Shown here one piece after another: positions 56,301 through 64,000 of a stretch of 64,000 nt of DNA. The position numbers were made by a program, and so were the translations under genes. The stretch is taken from NCBI GenBank assembly GCA_009731375.1, contig BJOX01000101.1, forward strand, positions 971,705-1,035,704, given 5' to 3'. Numbering within the stretch: the first letter of the stretch is position 1; each line of letters opens with the position of its first letter. Origin of the DNA: Paulinella micropora (lineage: Eukaryota > Cercozoa > Imbricatea > Euglyphida). A model generated the notes under the pieces. That model had not been told where the DNA came from. It saw only the letters and a program-made list of their open reading frames with translations, and did not search any database.

Positions 56301-59118
56301 ACGCCCAATCATGTTTATTAGTAGGAAGTTGTGTGCGGCGGAGAGAAACTATTGCACAAGGCAAAGAGAGGCGTTGGCGGTAGTATGGGCCCTCAAGAGG
56401 CTCAGAGAGTATTTGTGGGGAGGACCTCAATTTACTGTCAGAACTGATCATCATAACCTGTTATGGTTGATGAATCATGAACAGACGGGACGGCTGGCGC
56501 GGTGGCAAGCGTTCTTGTCTTGTTTCGATTTTACAATGGTCCATCTACCGGGAAAGCGAAATGTGGTCGCTGATAGCCTCTCTAGGCTAGAGTTTAACTC
56601 AGAAGTATCGGCGTTGGTGTCCACGGTGGAGATGGAAGACTTGTCCACTGACAAGGTGTATGAGGTCAGCCACATTGAGGCGATGGAGATGGCGAGTGGA
56701 GTCCGATATGACCGCACAGGTCTACGGTACAGTCCACAAGGCCCGGATCACGGGATATGTTGTGAGCTACATACCCAGGAGGACGCTGAGTGGTCCTATG
56801 AGGTATATGAGAATGCGAAGGCGAACATAAGAGAGGAAGAGGAGACGCAGGAAGTTTATGCGGAGCCTCCTCAAGAGCGGAGAAGTGACCTAGACGATGA
56901 CCCGGAAAGAATCGGGGTACGGCTAGAAGATGGTACTATCCATATAGCCTCGCCTACCGCATGGAGGCAACAACAGGCTCAAGATCCGGAGTTTAAAGAA
57001 CTGATACAGTTATATCAGAACCCGGATGAGCTACGGATGACGAAAGCGATCAAAGATCAGATGAAGGAGATGGGATGGAGAGATGGTCTACTGTGGTACA
57101 AGGGCCTTCACGGTCGCTATGCGTCACAGCCGGACAAATGGACCCTTTGGGTACCGGAGAGTCTGAGACGATTTATATTTGTCGCAGCCCACAATTGCCC
57201 ACTTTTGGCGCATCCGGGTCGACAACGAACTCATATGTTCGTAGCGAGGCGATTCTGGTGGAAGAAGATGAAGGAGGAGATAGATCAGGCGGTGGATGCA
57301 TGCATCCCGTGCAAGATAAACAAAACACCACTGAAGGCAAATTTCGGCCTGATTGGCGAATTTCCTCTTCATGCGGGGATGTTTGAGTTTATACACATTG
57401 ATCATGTGGGACCTTTCCCAGAATCGAAGGATGGTTACAAATACCTCCTTACGGCTATTGACAGAGCCACCAACTATGTGTGGATCATCCCTGTCAAAGA
57501 CGTTACCGGCAAGACGACGGCCGAGGCGCTGATCGATAGGATCATCTCACAGATCGGAGTACCAAGAAAGATATGTTCTGATCGAGGCTCGGACTTTAAT
57601 AACGAGGTCATCGACAAACTATCTAAGTATTACGGGATGAAATGGCAATATGTTACTGCCTATAACCCGCGAGCAAATGGGAAAATCGAGCGGGTACACA
57701 GACCCCTCAAAGCCTCGCTAAAGATGTATTGCACGAAGAAGGAGAATCAAAGAGCATGGGTCGAGGCAGCACCATCATTTGCGTTTGCAATGAACTGTCT
57801 ACCCTCTACGGCGTTAGGAGGCTCGAAGAGCTCAATCTCGCCATATCAGTTAGTATATGGGCGTGAGCCTGATATCCCGACTTCGCTCCTTCACCCAAAA
57901 GACACTTGGGCGGATGCGGATGAGTTGTTTGGGATGAGACTTAGAGTGAAGATGGAGGCGGAACAAATAGTCAGGGCGCATAGAGAGGCGGAGCGCCGAA
58001 AGACTGATGCTGAAGGGGTGCGACAAGCGCACTTGGATCAGATCAAGTTCCAGGTCGGGGATATTGTACTATTGTACCATCCTCAAGTCCCGAAGGGAGT
58101 CAGCTCTAAGCTGTTCACTCACTGGAAAGGACCTTATCAGATTATGGAACAGACGGGACCTCTGAATTACAAGATCAGGGGTAGAGGGAAGGTGCAAATT
58201 GTGAATGTAAGAAGGCTGATTAAGTATGATCCCTTCTTACTGGAAGATGAATCCGTTGAGGAGGCGTTAAAACGGATGAAGGATGATTTCAAAGAGGTGC
58301 CGCCCATCCACAAGGAGGCTGGCATAGACCAAGACGATGCTTATCGGGCACCGATAGCTGAGAAGGAGGAGAGTGAGGTGGACAGCAAGGAGAAGACTGA
58401 CCGCATAAGCGCGGTGGGGACTCAGTCCAAGTCTCCGCGAGAGCATAGCGGAAAGAAGGAGAAGATCACAGAGGCGCAGCTAAGGAGAGCGCGGAATGAT
58501 CTTATCAACGACCAACCGAGGAAGGCGATGAGGTCGATGAGATCAAAGGACGTCCACCAGGAGGAGGAGGGGACGGACACTGACCCAAACGCGGGCAACG
58601 TTGAGATTGTCCATGAGCGATGGAAGGAAGGCGATGCGATAGCAACCATCGCATGGGTGAAAAATGTTTTCTATCTGATGAGACCAGCGGAACAACATGT
58701 CGCTGATGACACTCTCTCAGACTTATACTTGATGCGGGTCGTGGCGGTCCCACGACAGATGCGTGTCACACGGACACTCAAAATATCATCAGCCGCAAAG
58801 ATAGTACAACCGATACTCCAGTTCTGGAGAAGTATGGACCCGGTTGAGGATCCAAAGGCAAGACATTATCTGCCAGTATATAAAGACGCAAAAAGTCTCG
58901 AGACATGGGATGATACAATTACTCCCAGAGACAAGGATTACACTGCGTGGACCATTCAGACACTGCCAAGAGGAGTGCTTGATGTCCCTTTTGAATTATC
59001 GTTGGGCGGAATCCCTAATAAGATCTGGGACATTCTCGAACAGTCAAAGTTCGATCTGACTTTTGTTGGTGGTCCTCCACCAGGCAAAGAAATCCGCGCC
59101 AGACGACGAAGGCAGTGA
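53305..59118 (+). CDS. pol: Pol polyprotein: protease, reverse transcriptase, RNase H, integrase
   Basis: About 1937 codons from the TGA. The protease region has VGNDTMANINIVG where D-S/T-G-A is expected, then MDLYVVPGYHGSILLSYDQL and GAVIDCAA. RT: YSVIDLKNGFWQIPL, LPMGLKQAPGLFQKAM and FCYIDDIIVYS. RNase H: FVVDTDASKFAIGAVLQQ, REALAVVWAL, RTDHHNL. Integrase: the H-x-x-x-H-x-C-x-x-C finger (HPGRQRTH near 57215, then ACIPCK), D in FIHIDHVGPF, D in CSDRGSDFNNE, E in NGKIERVHRPLK, then a GPY/F module (HWKGPYQIMEQTGPLNYKI). The last 290 residues are an unrecognised extension. No ATG opens the frame near its start (GTG at 53338), which fits readthrough. Confidence 0.93.
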   Translation: MEGEEERKEKTVKFNPKVTVLSNAVVQTGPTLPLCENKDVGTQRLQPQGSLIPVHTARLPMITDANRKARLAMEARRPMADVSPRPSKQPRTDSMSTVAAGGEQKDNVCTQVPQDNVAQIVNAPVPQNNKNVNEVKQEEKKEELKNLETRLQNLERKVLVLAANIHRPDALCYTELYCETLKTILKVGNDTMANINIVGRKFFNRYRDWVDGNMKKSTGTLKGVSSRTDITGIITLTFKLKSARVYRMDLYVVPGYHGSILLSYDQLATMGAVIDCAARRVIYGVKRGEENDIDPFNATDSYEAYELSLATDHKKMAIAHEALEVYVHPHVVRPDELSWTDNWESQVCTVTVPTCHWDKKSIDDLIEKRKEEIICVAQRSPSLARFAEGVGTDVHITNGYCFHAKVGEEKREAFVPRRTGRIPDTPPETIKSFITDFWGDEPTWPRSLSEVKKCLRTLFENNKPYTIILPYNEKAIWAQEIRDRLIDHPIPVPSRKQQLVVACRMGTREQSSAYKRKLRDLDKLKLIPQAFTCFDGFYTRKAPLQYARLIDMLVELGKDDEPDTVTYEKTGLDDVSEEDLGLEEDREPLKQHKQMSDEDFQEAARKILEEGVGTEKEKELLKAKLEANKEIFDPPHAGGVKPEDFTAVIYKIPGAEPSPAPRRANLSIHEAKIAEELARQLLNEDFIERSTSPIVSQPRIVPKPGGEWRLTVNYARVNKVLEEERNPLPTLEEGRRVLRNAKFYSVIDLKNGFWQIPLEEKSRWLTAFVVGMEIYQWKVLPMGLKQAPGLFQKAMQKMLSSQYDDLSDGGFMRRRGQKAGEYAFCYIDDIIVYSNTMEEHIDHLSDIFRRIGAFGLKCNLKKCQLAKTSVTYLGYEISHNRVSISKEKREEIMNRPIPKNRTELHSFLAMAQYYSQFIPDWGATRAKVEKMIDFGDFEKWDEEALQAFHALKDLIYKDPKDGGLVLTMPDFTKQFVVDTDASKFAIGAVLQQEDEEKKLRPIMFISRKLCAAERNYCTRQREALAVVWALKRLREYLWGGPQFTVRTDHHNLLWLMNHEQTGRLARWQAFLSCFDFTMVHLPGKRNVVADSLSRLEFNSEVSALVSTVEMEDLSTDKVYEVSHIEAMEMASGVRYDRTGLRYSPQGPDHGICCELHTQEDAEWSYEVYENAKANIREEEETQEVYAEPPQERRSDLDDDPERIGVRLEDGTIHIASPTAWRQQQAQDPEFKELIQLYQNPDELRMTKAIKDQMKEMGWRDGLLWYKGLHGRYASQPDKWTLWVPESLRRFIFVAAHNCPLLAHPGRQRTHMFVARRFWWKKMKEEIDQAVDACIPCKINKTPLKANFGLIGEFPLHAGMFEFIHIDHVGPFPESKDGYKYLLTAIDRATNYVWIIPVKDVTGKTTAEALIDRIISQIGVPRKICSDRGSDFNNEVIDKLSKYYGMKWQYVTAYNPRANGKIERVHRPLKASLKMYCTKKENQRAWVEAAPSFAFAMNCLPSTALGGSKSSISPYQLVYGREPDIPTSLLHPKDTWADADELFGMRLRVKMEAEQIVRAHREAERRKTDAEGVRQAHLDQIKFQVGDIVLLYHPQVPKGVSSKLFTHWKGPYQIMEQTGPLNYKIRGRGKVQIVNVRRLIKYDPFLLEDESVEEALKRMKDDFKEVPPIHKEAGIDQDDAYRAPIAEKEESEVDSKEKTDRISAVGTQSKSPREHSGKKEKITEAQLRRARNDLINDQPRKAMRSMRSKDVHQEEEGTDTDPNAGNVEIVHERWKEGDAIATIAWVKNVFYLMRPAEQHVADDTLSDLYLMRVVAVPRQMRVTRTLKISSAAKIVQPILQFWRSMDPVEDPKARHYLPVYKDAKSLETWDDTITPRDKDYTAWTIQTLPRGVLDVPFELSLGGIPNKIWDILEQSKFDLTFVGGPPPGKEIRARRRRQ

Positions 59119-59953
59119 CAAAGAAACTATTTTTCTTTATGCGTCTCAAATAAACTGATTGATTGCCCACGGCGTATCATGATTTGATCATGCATCATCA
59201 GTTATCAATATGAATATTAAAAAGACTCAGTGATATAACTTGGCATTCGATCGCAACATACGAGTGCGAAAGGTCGATCGACGATGATACTACACCGTAT
59301 ACGGGGATCGCTAGTGTATTGAGCGATGGTGTTCCCGGGTATGACCCTTTCCAAGTCCTGGGATGATGTTCTCGAAAATGAAATGTTCTCTGAAACTTTC
59401 ATTAAATTATTTTTTACGATAGATTATATACTGTCGTACCTGAGCACGGTCAATCTCTACTTGTGTCGGTATATCGCAGGGTCGGGTACATACACCTCGA
59501 CTTCGGATATAGCTATTAGGACTGGCCCCCTAATACTATATCATAGGATATCCGCCTTATACAAGGGTATGTCATTAAAAAAGACAATGTACTTACGATC
59601 TCCCTGTGAATAATAATAATAATCATGATAATGATAAGAAGAAGAAGGAGATCAAAGGGGGAATCGTACTCAGCACCACGTTGCTTGTATTTTTTTATTA
59701 ATTGTACGTTTGTTCTTGACATACTGCCCAAAAAAAAAAAGAAAAAAAAAAGAAATTGAGGGGAAGGAGTTCAAAATTTACAAGAAAGACTAGAGAATCC
59801 GCTTTGACGTGCAGTATGAGGCCCAGTATATTTATCGTCTTTTAGCGTCTATCCGTGGGTCGATGCGCTGTGTGGCATGACTCCATAGCGCATACTATTT
59901 GCAGAAAGAAATCAGAAGGTGTATGACGAAAATGCTATTTCCGTCATAAAATC
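59119..59953 (+). other. retrotransposon 3' non-coding region
   Basis: About 835 bases between pol and the polypurine tract. CAAATAAACTGA near 59148 is a possible poly(A) signal. A 95-aa frame at 59326-59613 has no motif and is probably chance. Confidence 0.55.
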
Positions 59954-59962
59954 GGGAGGGGG
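59954..59962 (+). other. polypurine tract
   Basis: GGGAGGGGG, three bases before the 3' LTR, is the expected plus-strand primer of reverse transcription. Confidence 0.75.
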
Positions 59963-59965
59963 TAC

Positions 59966-60203
59966 TGTAGGCATCACCCCCCGGATAGCCGGTAAAAAGT
60001 ACCTTTTCCTGGTGACAGGTGCACCAGCTTGTTTTTCATTATTATTTGTCCGGATTGGACCTGATGCCATTTTATTCCTGGTCTGTTGCAGTTTTCCTTT
60101 TTGGCTTCACTGAGCTAATATAACGAGACATCATTCTCATCTTTTGAGGACTGTGTTTGGTTGTATTACCGACTTTTTACGAGCTATCGTTGGGGGCATT
60201 ACA
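59966..60203 (+). repeat. 3' LTR
   Basis: Same ends as the 5' LTR. Differences include CATTATT for CAGTATT, TTGCAGTTTT for TTGCCGTTTT, AATATAACG for AATACAACG, and one indel near 60142. Confidence 0.95.
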
Positions 60204-60810
60204 TTGCGGGCCGAAAATCATGTCTCATAGCCTCCTGTACATCTTACATACCCACACATCTAGAAACCCAAGCCAAACACTCATACCACATGAAACCGCA
60301 CATTCCCCCACCTTGAGCTGTGAGCTGTCAAACCCCAAAACCCCTGTATTACAGCAACCCATGCCCCACTACAAAACAGCTCATGATCATGAGTAGCTAT
60401 ATATATATAGTCCCACAGCCCAAGAAAACCAGTGCCTCTACCCGTTTGCACACCTCTAGAACCAAAACATCTCAAGCAAAAGCATAGAACCACAGGAAGC
60501 GCATCAGTAAAAATTCTCTCCCCCGCCATTTCTCTCGACATCCCTTTTCTGTTAGAAAATTTTCGAGAAACAGAGGAAAATTTCCATACCTAGTTAATTT
60601 TATTAGCGACTCCAGATTGTTACGATAGTACGATATTTAATAACAGATAACTGTACTGACGATATGAAGACTGAGGAATACCTAAAGTACTAGAAGAAGG
60701 GACTCCGTAATCTCCAGGACCAAGGATAACAGACAGACCGGAACGGTAAGTATTGCCATTATAATACCGGGTGTGCCGGCATACTCAATCAGCTGACCAC
60801 GTCGTCTGTG
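60204..60810. other. unassigned DNA right of the retrotransposon
   Basis: About 600 bases of mixed sequence (CACATG and CCCCA-rich patches) with no supported gene. Confidence 0.5.
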
Positions 60811-62383
<1,573 letters not shown>

Positions 62384-62611
62384 TGTACTGCCCCCAATGA
62401 TAGCTCGTAGAAAAGTCAGTAATACAACCAAACACAGTCCTCAAAGATTCGTTATATTAGCTCAGTGAAGCCGAAAAGGAAAACTGCAACAGACCAGGAA
62501 TAAAATGGCATCAGGTCCAATCCGGACAAATAATACTGAAAAACAGGCTGGTGCACCTGTCACTAGGAAAAAGGTACTTTTTTACCTGCTATCCGGGGAG
62601 TGATGCCTACA
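62384..62611 (-). repeat. solo LTR of the same retrotransposon family, inverted
   Basis: 228 bases equal to the LTR read backward, from TGTACTGCCCCCAATGATAG to GATGCCTACA, with more substitutions than the two element LTRs. No internal retrotransposon sequence is next to it, so it is an LTR-LTR recombination relic. Its left end abuts the CACAGA microsatellite. Confidence 0.9.
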
Positions 62612-62908
62612 GTACCCACTACTAAAGGTATTACTACAGCACAGTTATCTTTTTATCTTTAATATAAAATTTAGATCATTTCTTCATTTTCGATCTCCTA
62701 TCAATCAACAAAAAAGATAAAAACTAGAAAATCACACTTTTTCGAAACCTATCAATACTAAGCTTCCTTATCCCCCTTTTCTTAATTTTTCTCGGTGTGC
62801 TGAGCCTTATCTTTTCCAAAAATAAAAATTTGTTCTGTATTGAAAGTTGGTTTAAAGTGTTCTATAATTGTATATTAAAGAAAAGAATTAATACAAATAA
62901 AGGACAGA
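62612..62908. other. AT-rich DNA before the second Polinton-like fragment
   Basis: About 300 bases without a gene. If the second element has a TIR, its inner end should be here, but I see no clear match to the first TIR. Confidence 0.4.
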
Positions 62909-63266
62909 ATGACAAAGTATTGCTCAAAGGGATGTCTGTATGTAATGAATAACGAAAAGAAGCCGATGGTTTGTGTGAAATGGACAGAGGAAGGAAAACA
63001 GAATAGCAAAAAATTTTCTATAAAAGAACAAAAGAGCAAGCACTCCAACAAGCCCAATAATGGTATAACATTAATATCAAACTAAAAAAGGAAATATGGA
63101 ATGAGGAACAAAAAATCAAAAGCAAGAATATAGCATAGCATGGGCACAGAAGAAACAAAATGAAAAATTCCAATGTGGGTGAGGGCATATGGTCTCTTCA
63201 TTACATTCTACAATTAAGGCTCACGAGAAATCATTGAAACATAGGGCATTGCAAAACAATGTTTGA
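62909..63266 (+). pseudogene. degraded AP2-like/zinc-finger gene (third copy)
   Basis: It starts MTKYCSKGCLYVMNNEKKPM and VCVKWTEEGKQNSKKFSI, aligned with the genes at 1788 and 21165. A one-base shift near 63024 leads to KEQALQQAQ in another frame, then stops. The zinc-finger region is still readable further on (HMVSSLHSTIKAHEKSLKHR) around a TGA. It is clearly a dead member of the same family. Confidence 0.7.
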
Positions 63267-63341
63267 TGATTGCGAAGCAATTATCAAATATCAAATAAAT
63301 ATTATTGCAAGAAATTAAAAATTATATTATATATAATATTA

Positions 63342-63366
63342 TTGTTTTTGAAAAATTCAAAAACAA
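63342..63366 (+). promoter_or_regulatory. TTGTTTTTGAA palindrome before the 63376 gene
   Basis: Perfect 11-bp arms TTGTTTTTGAA (63342-63352) and TTCAAAAACAA (63356-63366) with a 3-base centre, ending nine bases before the ATG. It is the same motif as before the integrase of the first element. Confidence 0.65.
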
Positions 63367-63375
63367 ATACATACA

Positions 63376-63612
63376 ATGGGCAGAACCAAAGTATTTACAG
63401 ACGAAGAAATCTTGCAAAGGAACTCAGAACTGATGAGAATTTATAACATAAAAAACAAAGAGAAAGCACAGCAGAGAGCTAAGGCCTACTACTACAAGAA
63501 CAATGAGTTTATATTGAAGAAAGCAAAGGAGAAAATGGAAAAGGAGAAGGTTGACATTGCAAGGATGAAACAGCTCCAGATGCTCATTGAAGGACTAAAT
63601 ATCGCACTATGA
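63376..63612 (+). CDS. small charged helical protein of a second Polinton-like element
   Basis: 78 aa, MGRTKVFTDEEILQRNSELM, with helical Lys/Glu-rich character (KAKEKMEKEKVDIARMKQLQ) and no recognised domain. The Y-Y-Y-K-N basic stretch may bind DNA. It lies between two palindromic promoter motifs and downstream of the dead AP2-like gene. Confidence 0.5.
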   Translation: MGRTKVFTDEEILQRNSELMRIYNIKNKEKAQQRAKAYYYKNNEFILKKAKEKMEKEKVDIARMKQLQMLIEGLNIAL

Positions 63613-63693
63613 AAAATAATATAAATTTTATGTTAAAAATATAATATATATTTATATATAAATAAAACATTTATATCTATATAGATATATTTA

Positions 63694-63711
63694 TTTTATT
63701 TTTGAAAAATC
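63694..63711 (+). promoter_or_regulatory. weaker TTTTTGA palindrome before the last gene
   Basis: TTTTTGAAAAATCAAAA is a 6-7-bp inverted repeat about 25 bases before the ATG at 63736, in the same style as the others. Confidence 0.45.
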
Positions 63712-63735
63712 AAAACCCTAATATAATTCCAAACA

Positions 63736-64000
63736 ATGTTAAGCATAGACTACGGGTGGAAAACTTGGAACCTTGACAAGCTCACAGAACAGTGCATATA
63801 ATACCAAATACTGCAAAACAAACTCTATGTAAAAAACCAACTGCAAGAGATTTTATGACATAACAACACCAAGAGGGGCACTACCAAACACAGAGCAATA
63901 TGTAGTGGAATCAAAACGGCCTGAAAGAAGGGAACGAAAAAGGGAAGAACCAAATGTCATAGACTTCAATGGTTATAAATTAATACTGCAAGACATAAAA
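63736..64000 (+). pseudogene. broken reading frame running off the window
   Basis: MLSIDYGWKTWNLDKLTEQC then a stop; another frame resumes with TTPRGALPNTEQYVVESKRP and REEPNVIDFNGYKLILQDIK, still open at the window end. It is probably one frameshifted gene of the second element. I do not recognise the family. Confidence 0.4.

Larger units (their letters stand above)
49582..60203 (+). mobile_element. Ty3/gypsy LTR retrotransposon, nearly intact
   Basis: 10.6 kb. It has LTRs of 237 and 238 bp that start TGTAGGC and end TTACA, a tRNA-type primer site two bases after the 5' LTR, a polypurine tract before the 3' LTR, and two long uninterrupted frames. Domain order PR-RT-RNaseH-INT is that of Ty3/gypsy. 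The LTRs differ at about five places, so insertion is fairly recent. I could not identify a clear target-site duplication (CCTGC left, TTGCG right). Its 780-bp leader and 850-bp 3' region are unusually long. Confidence 0.95.

Noticed and set aside
59326-59613. 95-aa frame in the retrotransposon 3' region, a possible env-like gene
   Set aside because: Too short, with no signal peptide, membrane segment or known motif.
49577-60208. A target-site duplication for the retrotransposon
   Set aside because: CCTGC on the left and TTGCG on the right do not match; I will not claim one.

Overview
This is a piece of a repeat-rich eukaryotic nuclear genome, most likely a protist or alga. I cannot name the species and see no host housekeeping gene, rRNA or tRNA. 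Almost everything readable is mobile or viral: a complete Polinton/Maverick-type element, a GC-rich block of giant-virus (NCLDV) genes, a truncated tyrosine-recombinase element beside a 400-bp palindrome, an almost intact Ty3/gypsy LTR retrotransposon, a solo LTR of the same family, and the start of a second Polinton-like element that runs off the right edge. The gaps between them hold long (GA)n, (CA)n and (TTG)n microsatellites.

1-1260: microsatellites and unassigned DNA. 1261-22187: Polinton-like virus, AT-rich, with about 480-bp terminal inverted repeats (TIRs) that begin 5'-AG, flanked by the 6-bp sequence TGTTGT on both sides inside a (TTG)n tract. It encodes protein-primed DNA polymerase B, an RVE-type integrase, a double-jelly-roll major capsid protein, a penton (minor capsid) protein, a packaging ATPase, an adenain/Ulp1-like protease, a basic core-like protein, a spike and two long phage-like fibre genes ending in a peptidase S74 chaperone domain. 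AP2-like/zinc-finger genes sit just inside both TIRs. Replication genes are on the left (+), the virion genes form a block on the minus strand, and the integrase is at the right (+). Several genes carry single-base frameshifts.

22.7-47.38 kb: a GC-rich block broken by seven N-gaps, many next to long poly-G tracts. It carries NCLDV hallmarks: D5-like primase-helicase, ribonucleotide reductase large subunit, a PCNA-like clamp, VLTF2 (A1L)-like and VLTF3 (A2L)-like late transcription factors. It also has F-box/LRR, LRR, RING-finger and 2-oxoglutarate dioxygenase genes. Most are broken by frameshifts, an internal stop or an internal deletion, so this looks like a decaying endogenous giant-virus fragment (or a very indel-prone assembly). 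I found no capsid gene in it.

47.38-48.75 kb: AT-rich sequence resumes inside a truncated tyrosine recombinase resembling telomere resolvases, followed by a large imperfect palindrome. 49582-60203: Ty3/gypsy element with 237-238-bp LTRs, PBS, Gag, Pol and PPT. Gag and Pol share one frame and are separated only by a single TGA. 60.8-62.4 kb: microsatellites. 62384-62611: inverted solo LTR. 62.9-64.0 kb: start of a second Polinton-like element, with a degraded AP2-like gene and the same palindromic promoter motif as the first.

The most interesting points are the compact regulatory grammar of the Polinton (3' hairpins, TATAG-ATG boxes and TGTTTTTGA palindromes at gene starts), its S74 fibre, the recombinase-palindrome pair, and the Gag-TGA-Pol arrangement.
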